A DNA stretch of 64,000 nucleotides from Acidobacteriaceae bacterium KBS 83 (GTDB lineage Bacteria > Acidobacteriota > Terriglobia > Terriglobales > Acidobacteriaceae): positions 124,001 through 188,000 of the forward strand of contig KB906736.1 in assembly GCA_000381585.1 (NCBI GenBank), written 5' to 3'. The notes under the pieces were generated by a model. It did not search any database, was not told the origin of the DNA, and saw nothing but the letters and a program-made list of their open reading frames with translations. Both the position numbers and the translations under genes were made by a program. This document shows, one piece after another, positions 44,461 to 53,676 of this stretch. Position 1 is the stretch's first letter. Each line of letters starts with the position of its first letter.

Positions 44461-44587
44461 CCTCGGGAGATGGAATAACCCGCACAAAACAAACATGGTT
44501 AACACCATGCCTCCCGTACAGAGGGGGGGGTGGGCGGGCAACGTTACGCCCGCATCCTTGCTACCATCGAGACAAAGGACACGACAC

Positions 44588-45370
44588 ATGGCAGAGACAG
44601 AAACACTCGCCGCCCCCGCCGAAGCCGCAAAGCCCGAGACCCGATCCGAAGGCAAGCCCGAAGCGAAACAGGACAAACCAATCAAGCGCCAGATGATCGG
44701 CTTCACCTTCTTCAAGGTCATGCCCGAATGGCGGCGCCTCCCCGCCGCCGAGCGCGCCGAGCACAAGCGTCTCTTCGCCGAAGTCCTCGCCCGCTGGAAC
44801 CAGCCTGGCCGTCTGCTCTCACTCACCTACTCCACCGTCGGCCTCCGCCCCGACTGCGACATGGTCCTCTGGCGCATCTGCTACTCCGTCGACGACCTCA
44901 GCGAGATGATGGCCGAGCTCCTCGCCACCCCCCTGGGCGGCTACCTCGAAGTAGCCAACAATTACATCGCCATGACCAAGCGCTCGCAATACCTCATCGG
45001 ACACGAGCACGAAGGCCAGCACGACTCGCGCGGCGCCATCCGTCCCGGCGGCCAGAAGTACATCTTCATCTATCCGTTTTGGAAAACACGCGCCTGGTAT
45101 CTCCTGCCTGCGCCCGAGCGCCAGCGCCTGATGAACGAGCACATCCGCATCGGCCACCTCTATCCGCGCGTCAAGCTCAACACCACCTACTCCTTCGGCA
45201 TCGATGACCAGGAGTTCGTCGTCGCCTTCGAGAGCAACTTCCCCGAAGACTTCCTCGACCTGGTGCAGCAGCTCCGCGAAACCGAGATCAGCGCCTACAC
45301 CCTCAAGGACACTCCCATCTACACCTGCATCCGCATGACCCCCGAAGCCATGCTCGACCGTCTCGGCTGA
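44588..45370 (+). CDS. hemQ: HemQ-type heme synthase (chlorite dismutase family)
   Basis: A 260-residue protein. After a Lys/Ala/Glu-rich leader of about 35 residues comes the chlorite-dismutase fold: RQMIGFTFFKVMPEWRRLP, TYSTVGLRPDCDMVLWRI, YLEVANNYIAMTKRSQYL, and NEHIRIGHLYPRVKLNTTYSFGIDDQEFVVAFES, whose first His aligns with the proximal heme ligand of HemQ. HemQ decarboxylates coproheme to heme b in the coproporphyrin-dependent pathway. The start at 44588 has AAAGGA 9 nt upstream. Divergent from the propeller genes, 1.5 kb from the hem operon, and followed 5 bp later by nth. Confidence 0.9.
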   Translation: MAETETLAAPAEAAKPETRSEGKPEAKQDKPIKRQMIGFTFFKVMPEWRRLPAAERAEHKRLFAEVLARWNQPGRLLSLTYSTVGLRPDCDMVLWRICYSVDDLSEMMAELLATPLGGYLEVANNYIAMTKRSQYLIGHEHEGQHDSRGAIRPGGQKYIFIYPFWKTRAWYLLPAPERQRLMNEHIRIGHLYPRVKLNTTYSFGIDDQEFVVAFESNFPEDFLDLVQQLRETEISAYTLKDTPIYTCIRMTPEAMLDRLG

Positions 45371-45375
45371 CGACT

Positions 45376-46110
45376 ATGCCTGCAGCGAGCAAGGTCACAG
45401 CGAAGAAGCGCCCGGCGAAGGCGGCAACAGCGTCCCGGAAGAAGTCTCGCAAGCCGCAGCTCAAGACTTCGCCGGAGCGCATCGCGAAGATCATCGCCGG
45501 CTTGCAGAAGGCGTATCCCGACGCGACTTGCGCTCTCGTGCACTCAAACGCGTGGGAGCTGCTTGTCGCGACCATCCTCTCCGCACAATGCACGGACGTG
45601 CGCGTCAACATGGTCACCCCAACGCTCTTCCGCCGCTTCCCCACCCCGGCGGCCATGGCCAAAGCGCCGCTGCCAGAGATCGAAGACCTCATCCGCACCA
45701 CCGGCTTCTTCCGCAACAAGGCGAAGTCGATCTCCGGCGCGGCGAAGGGCGTGGTCGAGCGCTTCGGCGGGAGAGTCCCGCAGACGATGGACGAAATCCT
45801 CACCCTCCCCGGTGTCGCACGCAAGACCGGCAACGTGGTCCTGGGGGTGGCCTACAACATCGCCGAAGGCATCGTAGTCGACACCCACGTGCTCCGACTC
45901 TCGCGCCGCCTCGAGCTCACCCTCAACACGGAGCCAAAAAAAGTCGAACAGGATTTAGTGAAGATCATCCCCAAGGATCACTGGATCGATTTCAGCCACG
46001 AACTCATCCTGCACGGTCGCGCCATCTGCATCGCCCGCAAACCCCGCTGCGCCGACTGCACTATCGAACGAGAGTGCGACTCCAGCGACAAGACTTGGTC
46101 GAGCCACTAA
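45376..46110 (+). CDS. nth: Endonuclease III
   Basis: A 244-residue DNA glycosylase/AP lyase for oxidised pyrimidines. The helix-hairpin-helix LPGVARKTGNVVLG carries the catalytic Lys, VVDTHVLR the catalytic Asp, and the C-terminal 4Fe-4S ligands are C-x6-C-x2-C-x5-C in CIARKPRCADCTIEREC. A basic 30-residue N-terminal leader (KKRPAKAATASRKKSRK) precedes the core and may bind DNA. It starts 5 bp after hemQ. Its stop overlaps the convergent hemD stop by 4 bp. Confidence 0.95.
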   Translation: MPAASKVTAKKRPAKAATASRKKSRKPQLKTSPERIAKIIAGLQKAYPDATCALVHSNAWELLVATILSAQCTDVRVNMVTPTLFRRFPTPAAMAKAPLPEIEDLIRTTGFFRNKAKSISGAAKGVVERFGGRVPQTMDEILTLPGVARKTGNVVLGVAYNIAEGIVVDTHVLRLSRRLELTLNTEPKKVEQDLVKIIPKDHWIDFSHELILHGRAICIARKPRCADCTIERECDSSDKTWSSH

Positions 46111-46886
46111 CGCGCGAACAGTCGCACGCAAGTATCCACTAACGCATCGAGCGTAGCCGTTACTGCTTCTGCGCGAGCAACAAGCCCCGCCTCGCGCAAT
46201 GCCGCCGAAGTCACCGGCCCGATCGACACGCAAGCCACCTCGCTCGGAAACACGAGCCCCGCCTCACGCAGCACATCGAGCAGATGCATCACCGTGGAGC
46301 CGCTGGTAAACACAACGGCATCAGGCAAAGGATGCGCACCGAACACCGCGCGCGCACGCGCCACCGCATCAGCGGGCACAACGGTGCGATACGCATCGAC
46401 CACCGTGACGGTCGCGCCGGCAGCCTTGAGTGCATCGGGCACAACATCGCGCGCGACTGCTGCCCGCACCAGCAACACGCGCTGCCCGCGCGCGCGATCG
46501 GTGAGCGCCTCCGCCAGTGCCTCGGCGACGTAGCGCTCGGGCATCAGCGCAACAGTCAGTCCTATCGACCGCATTGCCTCCGCCGTCGCAGGCCCTACCG
46601 CCGCGCAGCGCAGTTGTGCGAGCGGCTGCACGTCGAGGGCAAGAGCGGCCAGCCGCTCCCCGATCACCCGCACCGCATTGGTGCTCGTGACCACCAGCCA
46701 GTGAAACTGTTGCGGCAGCCGCAATGCGGCATCGAGCGGCACATAGGAGTCGGGCGCCACCATCTCGATCGTCGGCAGCAGCAGCACCTCGGCGCCCTGG
46801 TGCTCCAGCCGCTCGCGCAGCCCGCCACTCTGCCGTTCCGCACGTGTCACCACGATGCGCCGCCCGGCCAGCGGTCCCGCAGTCAT
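46107..46886 (-). CDS. hemD: Uroporphyrinogen-III synthase
   Basis: A 259-residue HemD. It cyclises hydroxymethylbilane with ring D inversion. Sequence conservation is low in this family, but RRIVVTRAERQSGGLRERLEHQGAEVLLLPTIEMV, WLVVTSTNAVRVIGERL, VGPATAEAMRSIGL and VVFTSGSTVMHLLDVL are the expected two-domain features, and the position after hemC confirms it. The start overlaps the hemC stop by 4 bp. Confidence 0.93.
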   Translation of the reverse strand: MTAGPLAGRRIVVTRAERQSGGLRERLEHQGAEVLLLPTIEMVAPDSYVPLDAALRLPQQFHWLVVTSTNAVRVIGERLAALALDVQPLAQLRCAAVGPATAEAMRSIGLTVALMPERYVAEALAEALTDRARGQRVLLVRAAVARDVVPDALKAAGATVTVVDAYRTVVPADAVARARAVFGAHPLPDAVVFTSGSTVMHLLDVLREAGLVFPSEVACVSIGPVTSAALREAGLVARAEAVTATLDALVDTCVRLFAR

Positions 46887-47791
46887 CTGGCCACGCCTTG
46901 CTGGGCCAGCAGTTGCAGCGCCCCCTGCCGCAGCAGCGAGTCGGCCAGCGCCGCACCCAGAGCTCCTGCATCCGTGCCCCGTTCCTCACCCCGCAACACC
47001 GTCGCGCCATCCGGGGATGAGACGCATCCCGTGATTCGATACTGATCGCTGTCGCGGCGGCAGTAAGCCCCGATTGGCACCTGGCACCCGCCGCCCAGAG
47101 CAGCAAGCGCCACCCGCTCCGCCGTCACAGCAAAGCGCGACTCGGCATGCTCGAGTGCGGCCAGCACCTCGCGAGTACGCATGTCCAGTTCACGGCACTC
47201 GATGGCCAGCGCACCCTGCCCCGGCGCGGGACACAGCACGTCCTCCGAGAACCGCTCGCGCACCCACTCCGTGCGCCCCAGCCGGTCAAGGCCCGCGGCC
47301 GCCAGCACCGCCGCATCCACCTGCCCGTCGCTCAGCTTGCGCAGCCGTGTGTCCACGTTGCCGCGGAACTCCACATACTCCACCCCCGGCCACCCCGCCC
47401 GCAATTGCGACTGCCGCCGCAAACTACTCGTGCCCACGCGTGCCCCATACGGCAACTCATCCATGGCGGCGTAGCGCAGGGACACGAAGACATCGCGCGG
47501 ATCCACCCGTTCTGTCACTGCTGCAATCACAAACCGCGCATCCAGTTCCGTTGGAAGGTCCTTCAGGCTGTGAACGGCAAGATCGATCGCGCCCTCAGCC
47601 AGCGCCTCTTCGATCTCCTTGGTAAACATGCCCTTCGATCCCACCCGCGTAAACGGCACTTGCTGCAGTCGGTCCCCCGTCGTGGTGATGGTAGTGATTT
47701 GGACCTCGTGCCCCTGCTCGCGTAGCAAGGCCCCAATATGCTCCGCCTGCCAGAGCGCGAGCTGCGATCCACGCGAGCCGATGCGGATCAA
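46883..47791 (-). CDS. hemC: Porphobilinogen deaminase
   Basis: A 302-residue HemC. It polymerises four porphobilinogens into hydroxymethylbilane on a dipyrromethane cofactor. Seen: IGSRGSQLALWQAEHI, VGSKGMFTKEIEEAL, DLAVHSLKDLPTEL (catalytic Asp), GTSSLRRQSQL, RGNVDTRL and LGGGCQVPIGAY, whose Cys carries the cofactor. The start codon is TTG at 47791, overlapping the hemA stop in TTGA. Confidence 0.96.
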   Translation of the reverse strand: MIRIGSRGSQLALWQAEHIGALLREQGHEVQITTITTTGDRLQQVPFTRVGSKGMFTKEIEEALAEGAIDLAVHSLKDLPTELDARFVIAAVTERVDPRDVFVSLRYAAMDELPYGARVGTSSLRRQSQLRAGWPGVEYVEFRGNVDTRLRKLSDGQVDAAVLAAAGLDRLGRTEWVRERFSEDVLCPAPGQGALAIECRELDMRTREVLAALEHAESRFAVTAERVALAALGGGCQVPIGAYCRRDSDQYRITGCVSSPDGATVLRGEERGTDAGALGAALADSLLRQGALQLLAQQGVAR

Positions 47792-49164
47792 CGCCTGGTT
47801 GCCTCAAGAGACCCGGTAGGCTCTCCCGTCTCCTGCCTGGCCGTTTCGAGGGCGCTCGTCACCGCCGGCTTCTCTTGGGTCGAAGCACTGTCCTGCGAGG
47901 TCAGCCCACCTTGCGGTGGCAATCCAAAGATCTGCTGCACCGCTTCCACCACCGTCAGATCGCCGTTCCGCGCCGCGGCCTTCATGGCCTGCAGGGGCTG
48001 ATGAAGCACCTTGTTGATCAGCCCGCGCGTCAACGCCTCGACTGCGCTGCGTTGCTCAGTCGAAAGCGACTGCAGTTTGCCCTGCATCCGCTGTATCTCC
48101 GCTTGTCGCAGCTCTTCCATCGATTGCTGCAGCGACACTATCGCCGGCACAGCGCTCAATGTCTGCTGCCCGCTGGCGAAGCGTTCCACCTCCGCCTGCA
48201 CAATCGCTTCTGCCTGCATCGCTTCCCTGCTGCGCTCGCTCATGTGCGATGCCGCGACAGACTGCAGATCGTCGATGTCGTAGACGAAGGCGCCTTCGAG
48301 CCGGTTCACCTCCGGCGCCACATCCCGCGGCACTGCAATGTCGATGTAGAACATGGGACGATTGCGCCGCCGGTGCAGAAACTGCTGGGCGTGCTCGCGG
48401 CGAATGATAGGCTGCGCGGCGCCGGTCGACGTAATCAAAATATCTGCCTGGTCCGCTACCGCATGCAGATCCTCAAAACGTACGGCGCGCCCATCGAATA
48501 TCTGCGCCATCCGCACGGCACGATCAAAAGAGCGATTCGCAATCAACATGGAATGCGCGCCCTGCTGGATCAGATGTCGCGCTGCCAATTCGCTCATTTT
48601 GCCCGCGCCCACCAGCAACACTTTCTTGCCCTCGAGTGAGCCGAAAATTTTCTTCGCCAGATCGACCGCGACTGACGCAATCGACACAGAAGTGGTGCCG
48701 ATCTGCGTCTCCGTCCGCACGCGCTTCGCTACGGTGAAGGTCGTCTGCAGCAGCCGCTCGAGCGAACTCTGCACCGCGCCCACCGCTCGCGCGGCGGTAT
48801 AGGCCTCCTTTACCTGGCCCAGTATCTGCGGTTCGCCCAGTACCATCGAGTCCAGGCTTGAAGCCACGCGGAAGAGATGCCGCACGGCATCCGTCCCTTC
48901 GTATTCGTAAAGATGCGGACGCAGCGCATCGATGTCTAGTGCGAAGTAGCGGCGCAGGAAGTCCATCACATCCGGAGCCGTCTGCTCGTAGCTAGTCACC
49001 AGTTCCACGCGATTGCACGTCGAAACGATCATGCCCTCGCTCACGCCGGGCGTGCCAAGCAGTGCCAGAGCAGCCTCTCCCAGCGATTCAGGCGCAATCG
49101 CCAGCCGCTCCCGCAGCTCAATCGGCGCCGTGTGATGATTCACTCCCAGCAGGCGGATGGTCAT
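47788..49164 (-). CDS. hemA: Glutamyl-tRNA reductase
   Basis: A 458-residue HemA, the first enzyme of C5-pathway tetrapyrrole synthesis. Seen: LLGVNHHTAPIELRERLA, STCNRVELV with the catalytic Cys, SLDSMVLGEPQILGQVKEAY, the NADPH domain LLVGAGKMSELAARHL, ANRSFDRA and the C-terminal dimer helix. The tail has about 45 extra Ser/Thr/Gln-rich residues after the usual end. ATG 49164 overlaps the stop of the upstream membrane gene in ATGA; the frame is open 50 codons further, but that is a shadow. Confidence 0.96.
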   Translation of the reverse strand: MTIRLLGVNHHTAPIELRERLAIAPESLGEAALALLGTPGVSEGMIVSTCNRVELVTSYEQTAPDVMDFLRRYFALDIDALRPHLYEYEGTDAVRHLFRVASSLDSMVLGEPQILGQVKEAYTAARAVGAVQSSLERLLQTTFTVAKRVRTETQIGTTSVSIASVAVDLAKKIFGSLEGKKVLLVGAGKMSELAARHLIQQGAHSMLIANRSFDRAVRMAQIFDGRAVRFEDLHAVADQADILITSTGAAQPIIRREHAQQFLHRRRNRPMFYIDIAVPRDVAPEVNRLEGAFVYDIDDLQSVAASHMSERSREAMQAEAIVQAEVERFASGQQTLSAVPAIVSLQQSMEELRQAEIQRMQGKLQSLSTEQRSAVEALTRGLINKVLHQPLQAMKAAARNGDLTVVEAVQQIFGLPPQGGLTSQDSASTQEKPAVTSALETARQETGEPTGSLEATRR

Positions 49165-49976
49165 GGCACCGGGAACCTGTGTACCGAACTGAACTGATTC
49201 GCTGCCCAAACACTCAGCACGACGAGAAAGACCACGCTCGAGAGATAGATCGCCCTTCGCCCGCGCAGCCCAGTGCTGCGGCGGACCAGCAGCATCAGCA
49301 CGTAGAGCCCCCACATACCGAATGAGAGCAACACCTTCGGATCAAGAAAATATGCAGCCCCGACACTCTGCTGCGCGATGAACGAGCCCGCCAATAGACC
49401 CAGCGTCATACACGGAAAACCGGTCAGCAAGCTCAGATACGCGATGCGGTCCATCGTCTCCAGCGGCGGTAGCCACGCCAGAAAACCGACTCCCTCTTTG
49501 CTCTTCAGGCGTCGCTCCTGCACTAGATACAGCACGCTGGCTATCAGACTGAACAGCAGCGCGGTGTAGGCCGCCAACAGGGCGCTGATGTGCACCACCA
49601 GCCATCCCGAGCGCATCTCCGGTGTCACGAATGCTCCGCTGTTCGCACCCATCGCCGGCGCGATCATCACCATCAGCGCTAGCGGCAGCGCGAAGATCCC
49701 GAAAGCCGCCGCGCGATATGCAGCGTAAACCAGCAGATACGCCGCCACGATCAGCAGCGCGAGCGTCGCCTGCACCTCAACCCATCCCAGAGGGACGAGG
49801 TGATGCGCAGCCACCATTAGCTCCACCACCGCGACAAGGTGAAAGAAGAAGCCCGCTACGGCAGCCGGAAGCGAGATACGTTGCCACCGCGGTTGCCCGT
49901 ACAGCACAGCCGGGAAGGCCGTGGCGCCGGCAATAGCGTAGAGAACAGCCGCGACTCGCAACCAGAGGAGGGACAT
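49161..49976 (-). CDS. CcsA/HemX-like cytochrome c assembly membrane protein
   Basis: A 271-residue protein with about eight membrane helices and the CcsA/ResC-family pattern: SGWLVVHISALLAAYTALLFSLIASVLYLVQERRLKSK, PLETMDRIAYLSLLTGFPCMTLGLLAGSF and DPKVLLSFGMWGLYVLMLLVRR. CcsA-type proteins handle heme for cytochrome c maturation; the HemX form beside hemA regulates GluTR level in some bacteria. Position at the head of hemA-hemC-hemD favours HemX. A TATACT sequence lies about 22 bp before its start. Confidence 0.88.
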   Translation of the reverse strand: MSLLWLRVAAVLYAIAGATAFPAVLYGQPRWQRISLPAAVAGFFFHLVAVVELMVAAHHLVPLGWVEVQATLALLIVAAYLLVYAAYRAAAFGIFALPLALMVMIAPAMGANSGAFVTPEMRSGWLVVHISALLAAYTALLFSLIASVLYLVQERRLKSKEGVGFLAWLPPLETMDRIAYLSLLTGFPCMTLGLLAGSFIAQQSVGAAYFLDPKVLLSFGMWGLYVLMLLVRRSTGLRGRRAIYLSSVVFLVVLSVWAANQFSSVHRFPVP

Positions 49977-50090
49977 GATGCGGGAACGAACCCTTCAGTA
50001 TACCGGCGCGAAGTACGCCAAGTCTGACTGAAAGGCAGATCAGCCCTTACGATTCAGTAGAATCGGGTATTGATCACCTTCTCGGGGGCC

Positions 50091-50954
50091 TTACTCCGGC
50101 ACGATTGGCGGGATATCAGGCGACATCGGGACGACTCGTGTCTTCAGCGGCGCCACGCTATCCAGCTCTGCCTTGGTCAATCGTCCCCGCTTGTCGAAGC
50201 GCAGCTGCCAGTTTCCTGTCTGTGCCGTCGCCGAGACGTCACTGAAGTGAACCTCAGCATCCTTACCGGGGTCGATGACAATGATGGGTGTGCTGCCGTT
50301 GCGTTTCGTCAACGCCTCGGATGCCTCCACACTTTCCTTTGGCACGGCAACTTTGGGCAGGTGGCCGCTGAGCGCCGCGAAGCACATGCTCAGATTCAGC
50401 CAGTGAGATGAGGGCCCGAGCTCGTGCTCGCCGCGATCGGTCGTCAGCATCTGGTTGAATGCGATGTACGCTGTGCTCTTCTCCCATGCCGCGTGGAACG
50501 GCAGCAAGCCGTGGGCATAATCCGTCACGACCTGCACCTTGTCGCCGTTCGCCGGCACCACGGCGACGAAGTGCGATGGCCCATGCTCCACGCTATCGTT
50601 TTGGAAATTCAACATCATGTGGTCCGGAAGAGTACGGCAGACGACCTGCTGATATGTCCAGCGGCTGTCGCTGATATCGAACCCATAGAACGCAGCCGCA
50701 CTGCTGACATCCACCTCTCTCCGTTCCAGCAGCGCGCGGTCCGCTGTGCTCATCTGTCCGGCGTCCAGCACAGGAAGCGTTGACGTATGCGCCTCGAGCG
50801 CGGCGATCTTCTCCTCTTCACCGGGCGGTGGCGGGCCATTGCGGTGACGATGAAGCTGGGCTGCCGCCGGCAGAGCGCAGGCTAGACCGAGGAGCAGGCC
50901 GAGCGCGGCGTTCACGCCTGCGCGCGAGCTTCCGTCGAACCGGGAGGAGACCAT
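50091..50954 (-). CDS. Secreted protein of unknown function
   Basis: A 287-residue exported protein (signal about 10-33, AALGLLLGLACALPAAAQ), then a Pro-rich stretch (RNGPPPPGEEE) and a mixed alpha/beta domain. Noteworthy segments: AAAFYGFDISDSRWTYQQVVCRTLPDHMML, HFVAVVPANGDKVQVVTDYAHGLLPFH, SSHWLNLSMCFAALSG and WQLRFDKRGRLTKAEL. Two Cys could form a disulfide. No family recognised. It lies downstream of the TPR protein gene on the same strand, beyond a strong terminator, so it probably has its own promoter. Confidence 0.72.
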   Translation of the reverse strand: MVSSRFDGSSRAGVNAALGLLLGLACALPAAAQLHRHRNGPPPPGEEEKIAALEAHTSTLPVLDAGQMSTADRALLERREVDVSSAAAFYGFDISDSRWTYQQVVCRTLPDHMMLNFQNDSVEHGPSHFVAVVPANGDKVQVVTDYAHGLLPFHAAWEKSTAYIAFNQMLTTDRGEHELGPSSHWLNLSMCFAALSGHLPKVAVPKESVEASEALTKRNGSTPIIVIDPGKDAEVHFSDVSATAQTGNWQLRFDKRGRLTKAELDSVAPLKTRVVPMSPDIPPIVPE

Positions 50955-51004
50955 AACAAAGCCAATCTACCATGCGTCCGCTGCCGCTCGGCACTGGCCA
51001 CAAA

Positions 51005-51036
51005 AGAGGAGGGCGGCCGGTTGGCCGCCCTCCTCT
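51005..51036 (-). terminator. Rho-independent terminator
   Basis: A perfect 14-bp stem (AGAGGAGGGCGGCC with GGCCGCCCTCCTCT, 4-nt loop), followed on the minus strand by TTTTG. It lies 21 bp beyond the stop of the TPR-like secreted protein gene. Confidence 0.85.
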
Positions 51037-51057
51037 CGGTTGCCGAACTTGCAAGGA

Positions 51058-52365
51058 TTAACGAGATGGACGATGCGCCGGCGCCCGACGTGTCGCCTTC
51101 GGCTTCTCGGGCGCAGGTGGGGCTCCGTTGATAAGGGTGATCATCTTCGGATTCTGCGTGTATGAATCGAAGGTGGCGTCGAAATTCACCATCGCCCCAA
51201 TTGTCGGCGGCGTGGTCAGCGGTTTCTTCATGTTGATGGTAAAGTCCGCCGTATTGGAGGCCTTGGCATCCTCCGTCACCGCAAGCTGCACGGAATCCGC
51301 AGTTGCCGAGACGACCTTGCCCGGAATCTCGTAGGTCTGGCCCTTCATCGTGTCCCACATCTTTCCGGCATCTTCCGGCTTCCCGTTGAAGAGGATGAAT
51401 TCCTTGTCATTCAGGTTCAGCGTCTTCAAGTCGGGCGTGCTGGCTACTACCTTGGCAGCCTGGTCGGCTGGGGATGGCGGCGGTGGTGCAGGCGTGGGGT
51501 TGTAGCTGTCCGGCGGAAGCACCGACTGCGTCACTAGCGTCTTGACCTGGTCAAAGCCGTCCATGCCCCCGTGGTACTTGTTGTAGTAATACTCGGCTGC
51601 CTTCTCAATCTGGTCCTTCGCTGCCGGAGGAGCATATGCAGCTGCGCGGGTCAAAAACCACACAGCATTCTTCAGATCCGGCGGGGTCTGCTGCGCATAT
51701 GCCTGCCCCAGCAGATAAGTATCGTTCAGTGCCGGGCCCGTCTGGGTCTGCGCTGCCGGTACCGATTGCAGCTCCTTCTTGAATGCTTCTACTGCTCCCG
51801 GGTAGTCCTTCTTCAGCTGGTTGTCCATGGCGATCGCGCCGTAGAAAATCGGCGTGGTCGCATCCTTCAGCTTCTGGTAGTCAGCATCCGGCATGTTGGC
51901 TGGCTTGGGAGCAGCGAGCCCCTTCTGTGCATTGGCGGCCGCCTCGTCCAGCAACGGTTGCTGCTCAGCGGGCGTGGACTTTTGCGCCGCCTGCGCCTTC
52001 TTGATGTACACAGTGATCGCCAACGCGCGCAGGTTGTTCGGATCCACCTGCAGCAGCCGGTTCGCCGCATCCACCGTCTTGTCCATGTTGTTCGTCGCCT
52101 GGTAAGCAGCCATCAACTGCTCCAGCATCTCGCCCTTCACCACCGAGTTCGGATACTTGGTGAGGAACCCTTCAATGGCAGAAGCCTTCGCCGCCGGCGA
52201 GGACTGGCTGATCGCGTTCGAGTAGTCGTTGTACTCGGCCGGATCTTTGATTGTGATTTGCTGGGCACCAGCACCACCGGCCGCGGCTTGGGCCAGGGCG
52301 AACGGCGTAGCACACAGCATACTGGTAGCGATTGCCAGCAGAGAAGCTAAGGCGACCTTCTTCAT
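51058..52365 (-). CDS. Secreted TPR-like protein
   Basis: A 435-residue exported protein: signal peptide MKKVALASLLAIATSMLCAT with cleavage after ALA, helical TPR-like repeats about 45-275 (NSVVKGEMLEQLMAAYQATNNMDKTVDAANRLLQVDPNNLRALA ... KDYPGAVEAFKKELQ), a Pro-rich linker (NPTPAPPPPSP), then a beta domain (about 325-415, FILFNGKPEDAGKMWDTMKGQTYEIPGKVVSATADSVQLAVT) and a basic tail. It may scaffold an envelope complex. It is expressed from the promoter at 52518-52546 and terminates at 51005-51036. Confidence 0.8.
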   Translation of the reverse strand: MKKVALASLLAIATSMLCATPFALAQAAAGGAGAQQITIKDPAEYNDYSNAISQSSPAAKASAIEGFLTKYPNSVVKGEMLEQLMAAYQATNNMDKTVDAANRLLQVDPNNLRALAITVYIKKAQAAQKSTPAEQQPLLDEAAANAQKGLAAPKPANMPDADYQKLKDATTPIFYGAIAMDNQLKKDYPGAVEAFKKELQSVPAAQTQTGPALNDTYLLGQAYAQQTPPDLKNAVWFLTRAAAYAPPAAKDQIEKAAEYYYNKYHGGMDGFDQVKTLVTQSVLPPDSYNPTPAPPPPSPADQAAKVVASTPDLKTLNLNDKEFILFNGKPEDAGKMWDTMKGQTYEIPGKVVSATADSVQLAVTEDAKASNTADFTINMKKPLTTPPTIGAMVNFDATFDSYTQNPKMITLINGAPPAPEKPKATRRAPAHRPSR

Positions 52366-52725
52366 TCAACGCTCCTAAGAGAAGTGCAGCGATTTATAAC
52401 CTGTAATTCCGTACCTGCAGTCTTCACATCCACGGCACTGGCGAGAACGCGCCCGGTCAGGAGCGACGCGTCAATCGATTTGTCCCGGGAAAAGAAACGG
52501 CGCGGCAATGTGGCTGGATTATAAGAATCAGTCTCTCCCCATGCAAGCGGCAGGTCCTCCAAACTGATCGGAATCGCTGGGACCAGCGGTAAAGATGCGG
52601 TTCTCCCCCGCCGCGTTGACTCGACACCCCCAAGAGAATGTCACGGCAATGTCATCCAACTCAATGACCCATCCGGCGTATGCCCTTTGCCGTCGCGGTA
52701 TAACGATCACAGAGACGAGGGCACT
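52366..52725. other. Divergent intergenic region between the TPR protein and the SDR
   Basis: 360 bp. It contains the minus-strand promoter listed separately and, on the plus side, TATAAC at about 52692-52697 ahead of the SDR without a clear -35. The TPR gene would have a leader of about 145 nt. No gene is supported. Confidence 0.55.
52518..52546 (-). promoter_or_regulatory. Sigma-70-type promoter of the TPR-like secreted protein
   Basis: On the minus strand TTGCAT (52541-52546), a 17-bp spacer and a perfect TATAAT (52518-52523). It directs transcription to the gene starting at 52365, leaving a 5' UTR of about 145 nt. Confidence 0.65.
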
Positions 52726-53466
52726 ATGCCACCCACAGATCCACCCGCTTCAACGCCCCCAACGGCGCTCGCCGGCCGGACTGCTCTCGTCACAGGCGCA
52801 TCGCGCGGCGTCGGCCGATCTGTTGCCTTGAGCCTCGCACAACTCGGCGCGCGCCTGTTGGTTGTTGCTCGTGATCGGAAAGCGCTCGCGGAGGTCCAGC
52901 AGGAGATTGTCGATCTCGCGGCTGCGGCGGAGGTCTTCCCCTGCGATCTCGCCTCCTCCTCCGAGATTCAGGCTCTCGTGTCGCGCGTCGACGCCGCAGG
53001 CGGATGCGACATCCTTGTGAATGCCGCCGGCATCGGCAGAATCGGCAGGCCACTGCACGAGATGCCCCTCGAAGACTTCGACACCATCTTCGCCACCAAC
53101 GTGCGTGCGCCATTCCTGTTAATGCGCGCCGTAGTCCCTTACATGCTTGCGCATGGCGGTGGCGACGTCGTGAACATCTCCTCGCTCGCCGGGCAGGGCC
53201 CTCTCGCCAATGGCGCGGCGTACGCGGCCTCCAAGTGGGCACTCAATGGCCTCAGCTACTCCGTTGCAGAGGAACTGCGCGCCCACAACATCCGCGTCTC
53301 CGTCGTCGCACCCGGCTCAGTGAACACCAGCTTTGGCGGTGCGGGTAAGGACCGAGCGAAGATGCTCCAGCCCGAAGATGTTGCCGCCGCGGTCACCATG
53401 CTGGTGACTCAGCCACGTCATGCGTTCATCAGCGAACTCCGCATGCGTTCTACCCAAAAGCCGTAA
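52726..53466 (+). CDS. Short-chain dehydrogenase/reductase (3-oxoacyl-ACP-reductase-like)
   Basis: A 246-residue classical SDR. The NAD(P) motif is LVTGASRGVGRSVAL (about 24-38), then LVNAAGIGRIG, the catalytic Ser in VNISSLAG, and Tyr/Lys in YAASKWALNG. It uses NADP or NAD to interconvert an alcohol and a ketone; the substrate is unknown. ATG 52726 has GAGGG 5 nt upstream. It is FabG-like but no other fatty-acid genes adjoin it, so a specific role is not claimed. Confidence 0.9.
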   Translation: MPPTDPPASTPPTALAGRTALVTGASRGVGRSVALSLAQLGARLLVVARDRKALAEVQQEIVDLAAAAEVFPCDLASSSEIQALVSRVDAAGGCDILVNAAGIGRIGRPLHEMPLEDFDTIFATNVRAPFLLMRAVVPYMLAHGGGDVVNISSLAGQGPLANGAAYAASKWALNGLSYSVAEELRAHNIRVSVVAPGSVNTSFGGAGKDRAKMLQPEDVAAAVTMLVTQPRHAFISELRMRSTQKP

Positions 53467-53676
53467 TTGCCATTTTTTCCGCCTGCAGCCGGCTGCCATT
53501 CCGAGCCAAATGCACTCACCGCCCAAGGAGTCGCAATTGCGCCCTCCTTATCCACAATATGTAGGGGTATCTGTGTTGAATCGCCCTCGACACCCAGCTA
53601 CCATTCTTGGCAAGACTGTGTTCGAGTGGAATAGGAGCCTGGCCCGGCTCCCTCTCCGCTCCCAAGGGTGTCATTG

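Larger units (their letters stand above)
44174..44587. other. Divergent intergenic region between propeller copy 3 and hemQ
   Basis: 414 bp. It holds the leader repeat (44194-44270) on the minus side and a 29-bp tandem repeat at 44403-44460 described separately. The hemQ ribosome site AAAGGA lies at about 44573-44578. No gene is supported. Confidence 0.55.
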
